DNA of 64,000 bases, taken from NCBI RefSeq assembly GCF_040049215.1, contig NZ_JBDZDN010000001.1:124001-188000 (forward strand). The letters are read 5' to 3'. The notes beneath the pieces were generated by a model. It ran no database searches and had not been told where the DNA came from. It saw only the letters and a program-made list of their open reading frames with translations. Made by a program: the position numbers and the translations under genes. Below are positions 51,517 through 60,085 of this stretch, one piece after another. The DNA is from Mesorhizobium_K sp040049215. Lineage in GTDB: Bacteria > Pseudomonadota > Alphaproteobacteria > Rhizobiales > Rhizobiaceae. Numbering within the stretch: position 1 is the first letter of the stretch; each line of letters starts with the position of its first letter.

Positions 51517-52104
51517 CTACAGCCATTCCAGCCTGGAATCCTTCAGCCTCAGCACACGGTCCTGCGCGACATCCATAGCGGCGACTTCGCTGACGGGCAT
51601 CTCCTCGACCAGCCTGAACAGGGTCCGGATCACCCCGCCATGGGTGACGCATATGGTCGGCCGCTCGATCGCCTCGAACCAGGGTTTCACCCGGTCGAGC
51701 AGCATCTGGTAGCTCTCCCCGCCCGGGCCGGGCGCGACGAAGCCCCATTTGTTCTGGAAGCGCGCGGCGGTAGAGCCGGGCTGCCTCGCCTCCAGCTCGG
51801 GGTAGGTGAAGCCCTGCCAGTCGCCGAAATGCACCTCCATCAGCCGCGGGTCGGTGCGGTAGCCTTGCGGCGGCAGGCCCATCTCGGCGCGGATCAGTTC
51901 CATCGTCTCGCGAGTACGCTTCAAAGGGCTCGCGACGAAATCAAAATCTCCCGGGGACGCGATCTGCCCGGCGAGCCGGCGTCCGTTGCGGACGGCCTGG
52001 CTGCGGCCGAGGTCGGTCATGTCGGTGTCGGCCTGGCCCTGAAGCCTCAGTTCGGCGTTCCAGCCGGTCTGGCCGTGCCTGACGAAGTAGCAGAGCGGGG
52101 GCAT
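51517..52104 (-). CDS. histidine phosphatase (phosphoglycerate mutase-like)
   Basis: A 195-residue member of the histidine phosphatase superfamily. The phospho-His motif RHG is in CYFVRHGQTGWNAELRLQGQ (His about residue 10); the second catalytic His is in ICVTHGGVIRTLFR, with Arg and Glu in SPLKRTRETMEL and DPRLMEVHFGDWQG. Such proteins dephosphorylate small metabolites. It follows fabI in the same direction with a 32-bp gap. Confidence 0.92.
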   Translation of the reverse strand: MPPLCYFVRHGQTGWNAELRLQGQADTDMTDLGRSQAVRNGRRLAGQIASPGDFDFVASPLKRTRETMELIRAEMGLPPQGYRTDPRLMEVHFGDWQGFTYPELEARQPGSTAARFQNKWGFVAPGPGGESYQMLLDRVKPWFEAIERPTICVTHGGVIRTLFRLVEEMPVSEVAAMDVAQDRVLRLKDSRLEWL

Positions 52105-52136
52105 GCCGCGGTCCGTCCCGGCCGACTGGGGATGCT

Positions 52137-52955
52137 TCAGTCCTTGACCGTCGAGATATCGGGAGCGTCCACCGCCTTCATACCGATGACATGATAGCCG
52201 GAATCGACGTGATGCACTTCGCCGGTCACGCCGCGCGAAAGATGCGACAGGAGGTAGAGGCCGGCGTCGCCGACCTCCTCGATCGACACCGTGCGGCGGA
52301 GCGGTGCGTTGTATTCGTTCCATTTCAGGATGTAGCGGAAATCGCCGATGCCCGAGGCGGCCAGCGTCTTGATCGGTCCGGCTGAGATCGCGTTGACGCG
52401 GATGTTCCTGGGGCCGAGGTCGACGGCGAGATATTTCACACTCGCCTCGAGCGCGGCCTTGGCGACGCCCATGACGTTGTAGTTCGGCATCACTTTCTCG
52501 GCGCCATAATAGGTCATGGTGAGCATCGAGCCGCCGTCCGTCATCAGCTTTTCGGCACGCTGGGCGACGGCGGTGAAAGAATAGACCGAGATGTCCATCG
52601 TGCGCAGGAAGTTGCCGTGGCTGGTGTCGACGTAGCGGCCCGTCAACTCGTCCTTGTCCGAAAAGCCGATGGCGTGGACCACGAAATCCAGCCTCCCCCA
52701 TGCCTTTTCGATCGTGGCGAAGCAGGCGTCTATGGTCGCCGCATCGGTGACATCGCAGTGGCCGGCGACCAGCGCGCCGATCTCCGCGGCGAGCGGTTCG
52801 ACGCGCTTCCTGAGCGCATCACCCTGGTAGGTGAATGCCAGCTCGGCGCCCTGGTCGGCGCAAGCCTTGGCGATCCCCCAGGCGATCGAACGGTTGTTGG
52901 CCACGCCAAGGATCAGGCCTTTTTTGCCGGCCATCAGGCCCTGACCAACCGCCAT
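52137..52955 (-). CDS. fabI: enoyl-[acyl-carrier-protein] reductase (NADH)
   Basis: A 272-residue FabI, the last reductive step of fatty-acid elongation. The NAD motif GVANNRSIAWGIAKACADQG is at about residues 17-36, and the catalytic Tyr-x6-Lys is NYNVMGVAKAALEASVKYLA. The C-terminal NAISAGPIKTLAASGIGDF is diagnostic. The ATG at 52955 has GGAG upstream; ATG 8 residues in is the alternative start. It is the target of triclosan-type inhibitors in relatives. Confidence 0.95.
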   Translation of the reverse strand: MAVGQGLMAGKKGLILGVANNRSIAWGIAKACADQGAELAFTYQGDALRKRVEPLAAEIGALVAGHCDVTDAATIDACFATIEKAWGRLDFVVHAIGFSDKDELTGRYVDTSHGNFLRTMDISVYSFTAVAQRAEKLMTDGGSMLTMTYYGAEKVMPNYNVMGVAKAALEASVKYLAVDLGPRNIRVNAISAGPIKTLAASGIGDFRYILKWNEYNAPLRRTVSIEEVGDAGLYLLSHLSRGVTGEVHHVDSGYHVIGMKAVDAPDISTVKD

Positions 52956-53079
52956 GAAACAACTCCGAATAGAGGTAGAGACGGCCCGCCGTATCGCACA
53001 GGCAGTCGGCACTACGCAACAGGCAGCAGGTTAAGCAACCGGACCGCTTTGAGATCGGCAGTGTTCGACTGCTGATTGC

Positions 53080-54000
53080 CTACTGCCTCCTCATCAGCGC
53101 TTCCAGCTCCGGATCGCCGCCTTCGGGCAGCATCAGACGGACATGAACGTAGAGATCACCGTGGCCGCCGGTCTTTTCCGGCAGTCCACGGCCCTTGAGG
53201 CGCAGCACCTTGTCCGAACTCGACCAGGCCGGGACGTTGACGGCCAGTCGTCCGGTCGGCGTCTCGACGGCGAGCTTTGCGCCCAGCACCGCGTCCTTCA
53301 GCGGAACCGGCAGATCGGCATGCAGGTCGCGGCCCTCGACGCGATAGCGCGGATGCCTGCGGAACCGGATCTTGACCAGCGCATCGCCAGCCCCGCCCGG
53401 CCCCTGCTCGCCCTGGCCCTTGAGCCTGATCGTCTGGCCATCCTCGACATAGGTCGGCAGCTTGACCGACATCTTGCGTCCGTCCGGGAACATCGCGGCG
53501 ACCTTAGGGGCGGTGGCCGCTTCCTCGATGGTGACGTCGAGCGTGACGTTGACATCGCGGCCGGGAGGCGCGCGGCGCGCGCCGGCCCCGCCACCCTGCG
53601 CAAAGCCTTGGCCAAAAAGCTCGCTGAAGATGTCGCCAGCCCCGCCGGCGAACGGATCGGCGCCGCCGCTGCGGAACTCGAAGCGCGTGCCGCCCGGACC
53701 ACCGCCCGGACCCGCCTGCTGGCGCCTGAAACCGGCGAAAGGATCGCCGCCGGCGCCCTCGAAACCCTGGAAGCGCGGCTTACCCTCGGCGTCGATCTCG
53801 CCGCGGTCGAAGGCTGCGCGGTTCTTCTCGTCGCCGAGTATCTCATAGGCCTGGTTGGCCGCAGCGAAGCGATCCTTGGCCTTGGAATCATCGGGATTCT
53901 GGTCAGGATGGTGCTTCTTGGCGAGCTTCCGGTAGGCCGCCTTTATGTCCTTGGCCGAGGCGTTCTTGGCAACGCCCAGCACCTCATAGGGATCGCGCAT
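53080..54000 (-). CDS. DnaJ/CbpA-like co-chaperone
   Basis: A 306-residue J-protein. The J domain (residues 3-68) has the HPD motif in KLAKKHHPDQNPDD; a Gly/Phe-rich linker follows (about 80-140); then two DnaJ C-terminal beta-sandwich domains (GRDVNVTLDVTIEEAAT onward, with LPVPLKDAVLGAKLAVETPTG). There is no zinc-finger domain, so it is CbpA-type (class B). It stimulates DnaK. Confidence 0.93.
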   Translation of the reverse strand: MRDPYEVLGVAKNASAKDIKAAYRKLAKKHHPDQNPDDSKAKDRFAAANQAYEILGDEKNRAAFDRGEIDAEGKPRFQGFEGAGGDPFAGFRRQQAGPGGGPGGTRFEFRSGGADPFAGGAGDIFSELFGQGFAQGGGAGARRAPPGRDVNVTLDVTIEEAATAPKVAAMFPDGRKMSVKLPTYVEDGQTIRLKGQGEQGPGGAGDALVKIRFRRHPRYRVEGRDLHADLPVPLKDAVLGAKLAVETPTGRLAVNVPAWSSSDKVLRLKGRGLPEKTGGHGDLYVHVRLMLPEGGDPELEALMRRQ

Positions 54001-54116
54001 TGTATCTGCCTGCGATTTTCGAGTCTCTAGCTGTGACTATAGGGGGTTCACTCGCGTTGATATATGCGTTCGGCTAGGAAGAAATTCCAGTGCCGGAAAG
54101 GCAGAATCGATGGGCG

Positions 54117-54599
54117 TCAAAGCGACTCGAAGCTCTGCATACGCCATGCGCCGGAGGCGACCATGCAGGCCTCGCCCTTGAACATGCCGATGCCGTCGAA
54201 GCTTTCGCGGGTCGCGCTGAAGGCGCGGCAGAGCGTGCCCTTGCCCCTGGTTTCGACAATGCCTGATATCTGGCCGCGTGCGCCGGTCTCGGCATTCGCC
54301 CAGGGCAGGGCAGCGCCGGCCATGGTCTCGATGTCGGCCGAGGTCACGGCGTTGCGGATCGTCGCCTCGTCGGACAGGCGGTCGACCTCGACGGAAGTCC
54401 GTGGAGCCGAAACGTTGCTGGTGTAGAAGCTGCGGTCGACCTCTGCCTTTTCGAGGCTGAAGCCGCCCGAACCGCAGGCCGAAAGCAGGGCGCATGTGCA
54501 GACAAGGGACGCCACAATGAGCGTACGCAGGCCAGGACCACCGAAAATCGACGGCTGATCAGCTTGCGCGGCGCGCGACAATCGGCATTCTCCCCGCAA
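54117..54599 (-). CDS. surface-antigen-like lipoprotein
   Basis: A 160-residue protein with a lipobox (ALLSAC) after LRTLIVASLVCTC, so it is probably a lipoprotein; the N-terminal 24 residues before this look too long, and the true start may be downstream or a non-ATG codon. The mature part has DEATIRNAVTSADIETMAGAALPWANAETGARG and a C-terminal CRAFSATRESFDGIGMFKGEAC pattern, as in RT0821/Lpp0805-like surface proteins. It is divergent from pdxH. Confidence 0.75.
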   Translation of the reverse strand: MRGECRLSRAAQADQPSIFGGPGLRTLIVASLVCTCALLSACGSGGFSLEKAEVDRSFYTSNVSAPRTSVEVDRLSDEATIRNAVTSADIETMAGAALPWANAETGARGQISGIVETRGKGTLCRAFSATRESFDGIGMFKGEACMVASGAWRMQSFESL

Positions 54600-54622
54600 A
54601 CAGATGGGCCAATAGTTAAATT

Positions 54623-55240
54623 ATGACTGACATAGAGTTAAAAAGTGGTGACTTCACCGAGGCTGCGGAGCCGTTCCGACTGTTCGCCGCGTGGCTGGAC
54701 GATGCCACGACGAGCGAGATCAACGACCCGAACGGGCTTGCGCTGGCGACCGTCGATGAGGACGGTATGCCCGACGTGCGCATGGTGCTGCTCAAGGGTT
54801 TCGACGAGCAGGGTTTCGTCTTCTACACCAATTTCGAGAGCGCCAAGGGCCGCGAGATCCTGTCCTCAATGAAGGCCGCGATGTGCTTTCACTGGAAGAG
54901 CCTGCGCCGGCAGGTGCGCGTGCGCGGCCCGGTCGAGATCGTCAGCGACGCGGAGGCCGACGCCTATTATGCCACGCGCCCGCGCGGAAGCCGCATCGGC
55001 GCCTGGGCCTCGAAACAGTCGCGGCCGCTGGAAAGCCGCTTCGCGCTCGAGAAGGCGGTGGCGGAATATACGGCGAAGTATGCGATCGGGGAGATTCCGC
55101 GGCCGAAACACTGGTCGGGCTTCCGGCTGGTGCCGCAGCAGATCGAGTTCTGGCACGACCGGCCGTTTCGGTTGCACGACCGGGTGGTGTTCAAGAGGAC
55201 GAGCTACGGCGGATGGGGGAAGACGCGGCTGTATCCGTAG
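54623..55240 (+). CDS. pdxH: pyridoxamine 5'-phosphate oxidase
   Basis: A 205-residue FMN enzyme that makes pyridoxal phosphate. FMN- and substrate-binding segments are PDVRMVLLKGFDEQGFVFYT, then SAKGREILSSMKAAMCFHWKSL, and the C-terminal signature PKHWSGFRLVPQQIEFWHDRPFRLHDR. The start at 54623 follows a weak ribosome site. Full normal length. Confidence 0.95.
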   Translation: MTDIELKSGDFTEAAEPFRLFAAWLDDATTSEINDPNGLALATVDEDGMPDVRMVLLKGFDEQGFVFYTNFESAKGREILSSMKAAMCFHWKSLRRQVRVRGPVEIVSDAEADAYYATRPRGSRIGAWASKQSRPLESRFALEKAVAEYTAKYAIGEIPRPKHWSGFRLVPQQIEFWHDRPFRLHDRVVFKRTSYGGWGKTRLYP

Positions 55241-55241
55241 A

Positions 55242-55568
55242 TCAGGCCGGGTTGCCGAACAGGGCCAAGACTACAAACAATAGGGTGAAACACGAAAAGG
55301 AGGTGATCGAACCATATTTGATTGCCTTTCGCTCCTTGCGGAATTGCGGGGAATGCTGGTGCGCATAAACTCGAGCGTTTCGCCGCCCCCACCGTTCACT
55401 CCATGGCAAGTTCTGCTCATCAATTGAGCCGAAAAAATCGGTTCTTAGCAATATGCGCAGGCCTGCGGTGAAAATGACCGCAAAACTTGCAATGAGAACG
55501 ACAGCACAGACGGCAATCGGCACAATCAAATGCTGATTTCCTGCCCATTCATATCGCAATGTCCGCAC
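55242..55568 (-). CDS. hypothetical two-helix membrane protein
   Basis: A 108-residue frame with two hydrophobic segments (LIVPIAVCAVVLIASFAVIF and ITSFSCFTLLFVVLALFG) around a charged loop. No family recognised. It starts with GTG at 55568 beside a GGGGA; a TTG at 55559 is possible. It is convergent with pdxH, one base apart. Base composition is more AT-rich than its neighbours, which could mean recent acquisition. Confidence 0.6.
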   Translation of the reverse strand: MRTLRYEWAGNQHLIVPIAVCAVVLIASFAVIFTAGLRILLRTDFFGSIDEQNLPWSERWGRRNARVYAHQHSPQFRKERKAIKYGSITSFSCFTLLFVVLALFGNPA

Positions 55569-55589
55569 TCCCCGCGCGATAGCTGACGG

Positions 55590-56342
55590 CTACCCCTTCT
55601 TCCTCATCATGAAGGCGATCAGCGCCGCGCGCGCCTCATCTGATTTCAGGCGCTGCTGGAAGAGATCGCGCTCCTCGCACATGCGCGCCAGCAGAGGTTC
55701 GCGAGGACCAAGCATGAGGTCGCGGGAAAGCTTGAGCGCTTCCGGCGGCTTTGCGGCGATGAGGTTCGCCGCTTCCATCACTGCCGGCTCGAGCTTGTCT
55801 TCCTCGACGACGGCGTAGATCAGGCCGGCTTCCTTGGCGCGCTCGGCGGAAAAGCCCTCGCCGAGACCGAGCAGCGCGAAGGCTTGCTGGCGGCCGAGGA
55901 AGGCCGGCAAGAGCAGGCTGGAGCCGGCCTCCGGAACAAGTCCGAGATCGACGAACGGCGTGCGGAAGACGGTGCGCGGCGTGGCGAAGGTGAGATCGCA
56001 ATGCAGGTTGAGCGTGGTGCCTATGCCGACGGCGATGCCGTCGACGCCCGAGACAACAGGCTTCTGCGATCCGGCGAGCGCCAGCAGGAAATTCCACACC
56101 TCCAGACCGCCCTCGCCGCCGGTCGCGACCGCCATGAAATCGTTGAGGTCGTTGCCGGCGGAAAAAGCGCCTGATACCCCGAGGAAGACATGCACGCGGA
56201 TGGCGGCATCGGCGTCGCCCTCAACGAGCGCCGCGGCCATCGCCTGATACATGGCGCGGGTAAGCGCATTCTTCTTGTCCGGCCGGTTCATTCGAATCAC
56301 CTGGACAGGCCCGCTACGCTCGACGACGATAAGCTCCGACAT
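55590..56342 (-). CDS. enoyl-CoA hydratase/isomerase family protein
   Basis: A 250-residue crotonase-fold protein. The oxyanion-hole segments are SGAFSAGNDLNDFM (about residues 58-71) and VSGVDGIAVGIGTTLNLHCDL; the hydratase-type catalytic Glu positions are not both clear, with FVDLGLVPEAGSSLLLP at the second site, so isomerase or another acyl-CoA activity is possible. It follows the acyl-CoA dehydrogenase by 20 bp in the same direction, so the pair should act in one beta-oxidation route. Confidence 0.9.
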   Translation of the reverse strand: MSELIVVERSGPVQVIRMNRPDKKNALTRAMYQAMAAALVEGDADAAIRVHVFLGVSGAFSAGNDLNDFMAVATGGEGGLEVWNFLLALAGSQKPVVSGVDGIAVGIGTTLNLHCDLTFATPRTVFRTPFVDLGLVPEAGSSLLLPAFLGRQQAFALLGLGEGFSAERAKEAGLIYAVVEEDKLEPAVMEAANLIAAKPPEALKLSRDLMLGPREPLLARMCEERDLFQQRLKSDEARAALIAFMMRKKG

Positions 56343-56362
56343 CCCCTCCCCCTTCCGCCCAG

Positions 56363-58141
56363 CTAGGCCGTGACCAGGCTCTTGCCCGCAGCGAGCAGCG
56401 CCTCGCTGCCGCCGACGACCTGGTCGCGCAGCGGACTGGTTTCGCCAGCCATATTCTCGGCGAAGAAGCGGCAGAGCGCGATACGCCCGGTCGCCTTGTC
56501 CGCGAGTGCGGCGCGCGCCAGATAGGCGCCGCCCGCGGCGAGCGCGAAAAGCCTGAGATAGGGCGTGGCGCCGGCCAGCGCCCTGTCCGCCTCTCCGGCC
56601 GAAAGCATGGCCTGAAGATGCCGCGTGGCCACGGCTAGATCGTCGATCGCCGCTTCCAGACGCTCGGCGGTCCGGCCGAAGCCGTCCAGATTCGACTGGC
56701 GCAGCGCCGCGACGGTTTCCGCCAGTTCGGCTATGTAGCCGTGGACGTGCTCGCCGTCCGATTGCGGCAGCTTGCGCGTGACGAGGTCGATCGCCTGGAT
56801 GCCGTTGGTGCCTTCATAGATCGAGGCGATGCGCGCGTCGCGGTAGAGTGCTGCGGCACCCGTCTCCTCGATGAAGCCCATGCCGCCATGCACCTGGATG
56901 CCGAGCGAGGCCACCTCGCTGCCGATGTCGGTGGAGAAGGCTTTCGCCACGGGTGTCAGAAGATTGGCGCGCTCCTGCCAATGGGTCTTTTCCCCGCCAT
57001 CCGACACCCGCGCCATGTCGAGCGCGTGGGCGCAGGAATAGCTGATCGAGCGGGCGACACGGGTCAGCGCCTGCATGGTGAGCAGCATGCGCTGCACATC
57101 TGGATGGCGGATGATCGGCGCCATGCCGTCGCCGGAATAGCTCGCTGCCTTGCCCTGCCGGCGTTCGTTGGCGAAGGCCAGCGCCTTCTGGAAGGCGGCC
57201 TCGGCGACGCCGACGCCTTCGAGGCCAATGGCGAGGCGGGCGTTGTTCATCATGGTGAACATGCAGGCGAGGCCCTTATTCTCCTCGCCGATCAGCCAGC
57301 CGACCGCGCCCTTCTCCTCGCCCGGGACAAAACCGTCGCCATAGATCATGGTGCAGGTCGGCGAGCCGTGGATGCCGAGCTTGTGCTCGAGCGAAGCGCA
57401 GAAAAGGTCGTTGCGGCGGCCGAGCGAGCCGTCTCCGTTCACCAGGAATTTCGGCACCAGGAAGAGCGAGATGCCGCGCGTGCCCTGGGGCGCGTCGGGC
57501 AGCCGCGCCAGCACCAGATGGACGATGTTGCCGGTGAAATCCTGCTCGCCGTAGGTGATGAAAATCTTTTGGCCCGATATCCGGTAGGTGCCGTCGGGAG
57601 CGCGTTCGGCGCGGGCGCGCAAAGCATTCAGGTCCGAGCCTGCCTGCGGCTCGGTGAGGTTCATCGTGCCGGTCCATTCGCCCGAGACGAGCTTTGCGAG
57701 ATAGGTCTGTTTCAGCTCGTCGGACGCGTGCTTGTGAAGCGCCTCGACAGCGCCCATCGTCAGCGTCGGGCAGAGGGCGAAGGCCAACGAGGCCGAGTTC
57801 CACATTTCCAGCGTGGCGACGGAGAGCATGGTGGGCAGGCCCTGGCCGCCGAACGCCTCCGGGCCGGTCAGGGAATTCCAGCCACCCTCCGTCCAACGGC
57901 GATAAAGCTCCTTCCAGCCGGGCGGCGTGGTGACCGCAGCGTCTTTCAGCACGGCGCCTTGCTCGTCGCCGGCCTTGTAGAGCGGTGCAATTTCCTCGGT
58001 GGCGAAACGGCCGGCCTCGGCAAGGATCGCGTCGGCCAAATCGGTCGAGAGATCGCCGAATTTGCCGGCTTCCACAGCCGTTCGCAGCCCCGCAATCGCT
58101 TTCAGCGTAAACGCGATTTCCTCGACAGGCGCGCGGTACAT
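56363..58141 (-). CDS. acyl-CoA dehydrogenase
   Basis: A 592-residue FAD enzyme of the long (about 600-residue) acyl-CoA dehydrogenase group with an extra C-terminal domain. MNLTEPQAGSDLNALRAR binds FAD, the catalytic Glu is expected in the region ASIYEGTNGIQAIDLVTRKL, and the middle domain has GISLFLVPKFL. ATG at 58141 is preceded by GGAGGAG 9 nt upstream, a strong site; upstream residues in the open frame are not part of the family. With the hydratase-like gene it forms a fatty-acid oxidation pair. Confidence 0.93.
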   Translation of the reverse strand: MYRAPVEEIAFTLKAIAGLRTAVEAGKFGDLSTDLADAILAEAGRFATEEIAPLYKAGDEQGAVLKDAAVTTPPGWKELYRRWTEGGWNSLTGPEAFGGQGLPTMLSVATLEMWNSASLAFALCPTLTMGAVEALHKHASDELKQTYLAKLVSGEWTGTMNLTEPQAGSDLNALRARAERAPDGTYRISGQKIFITYGEQDFTGNIVHLVLARLPDAPQGTRGISLFLVPKFLVNGDGSLGRRNDLFCASLEHKLGIHGSPTCTMIYGDGFVPGEEKGAVGWLIGEENKGLACMFTMMNNARLAIGLEGVGVAEAAFQKALAFANERRQGKAASYSGDGMAPIIRHPDVQRMLLTMQALTRVARSISYSCAHALDMARVSDGGEKTHWQERANLLTPVAKAFSTDIGSEVASLGIQVHGGMGFIEETGAAALYRDARIASIYEGTNGIQAIDLVTRKLPQSDGEHVHGYIAELAETVAALRQSNLDGFGRTAERLEAAIDDLAVATRHLQAMLSAGEADRALAGATPYLRLFALAAGGAYLARAALADKATGRIALCRFFAENMAGETSPLRDQVVGGSEALLAAGKSLVTA

Positions 58142-58307
58142 ATTCGCATTCTCCTCCGATTCAGCCGCCATTTCACAGCCGGGCGAAACTAGCGTTGTTC
58201 CGGAAAGGCCGCTACCCGCCTTTTTACGTAAGCGTCAAGTTTTACGTTCAAGGTTGAACTGTCGAGCCTGGGAAGATACCCTTCGAGATCCAGGGAATCG
58301 GCAAAGC

Positions 58308-58550
58308 ATGCTGGCAAGACCGGAAACCCGCCGCTGCATCGAATGCGGTCTGCCCTTCGGGGCGGTCGGATTCTGGTGCCACCATGGCGATGTCGACAAC
58401 GGCCCCGCCTATTGGTCGGACCGCGGCATATTGTGCTCGCCGAGATGCTCGCTTTCGCATTTCCGCCGGCGCGAGGCCGAAGGCTCTCTGCCGGCCGCGC
58501 CCGCCCCCGATCCTTTTATGCTTGATCAAACCCCGCGCGGCAGGCGATAA
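58308..58550 (+). CDS. hypothetical small Cys-rich protein
   Basis: An 80-residue frame with a zinc-ribbon-like pattern: RRCIECGLPFGAVGFWCHHGD and then ILCSPRCSLSHFRRREAEG, giving CxxC, C-H and CxxxC-type ligands. The C-terminal 25 residues are low complexity. No family recognised. GGGAATC precedes the ATG weakly. It may be a real small metal-binding protein; it is divergent from the acyl-CoA dehydrogenase. Confidence 0.5.
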   Translation: MLARPETRRCIECGLPFGAVGFWCHHGDVDNGPAYWSDRGILCSPRCSLSHFRRREAEGSLPAAPAPDPFMLDQTPRGRR

Positions 58551-58642
58551 CTTGCCGGCCGGCGGGGAAATCGGGAGCAAGCGAAAACCATCTTCGGGAA
58601 GAATGATCGAGGACGGCTAGCAAGCAAGGGAATGCCGGAACG

Positions 58643-60082
58643 TTGCAAAATTCGGTCTATCGCATTGCCCGCACAGCCATTGTCGTAGTCTGGGCCGTCC
58701 TTTTTGGCGCAGCCGGCGCTGCCGCGTCCGATTTTTCGGAACCGTGGAAGCGCGCCGACAGGGCGCTCGTCATCGATGCCTACGAATACAACCCGATCGA
58801 CTGGCAGAAGCTGGCGGGCGACAGGCGCATCGTCGGCTTCATCAACAAGGCGTCGGACGGCGTGCCGCCTCCTTATCGGTGCCAAGGGGACGAAACCGAG
58901 ACAAGGCTGTGCAAGGCGCTGTGGAAGCGCCACGCCATTGCGCGCGAGCTTTTCCACACGAGGAGGACGGTGGCCAAGGCGCTCGGCCTGAAATGGGGCG
59001 CCTATCATCTTGCCCGGCCGGGCAATCCGATCGAGCAGGCCAACAACTTCATCGATTTCGCCGAACCGGCTCCCGACGACCTGATCGCGCTCGACATCGA
59101 GGAGAACGATTCGCAGAAATGGATGTCGCTGGACGACGCCGAGGCGTTCGTGCGCCATATCCATACGCGACTCGGACGCTGGCCGGTGCTCTACACCAAT
59201 GGCAGCACGGCGCTGCACATAGCCGAAAACCGCGACCGCTACAGCGTGCTCGCGCGACTGCCGCTGTGGTACGCGCGCTACAAGCCGGTGATCGGCCTGC
59301 ATTTCCCCAAGGGCAACTGGCAGACCTACACGCTTTGGCAGTTCTCGGCGGGCGCCAATTGCGATTCCCGATCCTGCCCCTACCGGGTGCCGGGAACGCC
59401 GCTCGACATCGATGTGAACGTCGCCTCGATGAGCGCGCAGGAACTGCGCGCCGAATGGCCCTTCGGCGAACTGGTCGACAAGATCGCCGACACTGTCGCG
59501 ACCGTGCCGGTGCCGGTTTCGCGGCGGACGGCGATCGCGGGCGGCGACGTGACGATCCAATATGCCGCGGTCGAAGAGGGCGACATGCCGGCGCCCACCG
59601 AAGTTCAGCCTGAGGTTCCAGCGGTCGCGGGCCAACTGGACAGCGGGCAGCCGGTGCCTGAACTTGCGGAGCTGACGATCGAGAGCGGAGAGACCGTGCC
59701 GCTGCCGATCTCGCGCAGCATCGCGCTCGACGGCGGCGACGTGACGCTCGCCTTCGCCAAGGTCGAAAGGGTCGTGACGGCGGCCGCGCTGACCGCCGGC
59801 TTCCCGTCCATGCTGCCGGGTGCGCGGCGCGCGTTGCCCTTCCAGATCCTGCTTGGAAAGCAGCCCGAAACCTTGGCTCCGGTCGAACTCGCCAGCTACA
59901 GCCAGGCGATCGAGAAGGTGCGGCGGCTGGACCTGCCGACGGCAGCGGACCGGCCCGGGACGATATCGGCGGCCGCACTCGACGATCCGGGTCCGGTCCT
60001 CTCGGCAACCCGTTTCTCGCGCAAGGACCTGCCGGTTTTCCTGCTGAAGAAGCTCGACGGAAACGACGAACCGTCGCCCTGA
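58643..60082 (+). CDS. GH25 lysozyme-like exported protein with duplicated C-terminal segment
   Basis: A 479-residue exported protein. A signal peptide (about 1-28) precedes a GH25 (Chalaropsis-type) muramidase domain (about 35-270): VIDAYEYNPIDWQKLAGDRR, GFINKASDGVPPPYRC, then LIALDIEENDSQKWMSLDDAE (acidic DxE pair) and LWQFSAGANCD. Beyond it lie two similar segments, VPVPVSRRTAIAGGDVTIQY (about 290-309) and VPLPISRSIALDGGDVTLAF (about 352-371), of unknown role. It starts with TTG at 58643. It probably cleaves or binds peptidoglycan in the periplasm. Confidence 0.85.
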   Translation: MQNSVYRIARTAIVVVWAVLFGAAGAAASDFSEPWKRADRALVIDAYEYNPIDWQKLAGDRRIVGFINKASDGVPPPYRCQGDETETRLCKALWKRHAIARELFHTRRTVAKALGLKWGAYHLARPGNPIEQANNFIDFAEPAPDDLIALDIEENDSQKWMSLDDAEAFVRHIHTRLGRWPVLYTNGSTALHIAENRDRYSVLARLPLWYARYKPVIGLHFPKGNWQTYTLWQFSAGANCDSRSCPYRVPGTPLDIDVNVASMSAQELRAEWPFGELVDKIADTVATVPVPVSRRTAIAGGDVTIQYAAVEEGDMPAPTEVQPEVPAVAGQLDSGQPVPELAELTIESGETVPLPISRSIALDGGDVTLAFAKVERVVTAAALTAGFPSMLPGARRALPFQILLGKQPETLAPVELASYSQAIEKVRRLDLPTAADRPGTISAAALDDPGPVLSATRFSRKDLPVFLLKKLDGNDEPSP

Positions 60083-60085
60083 GCG

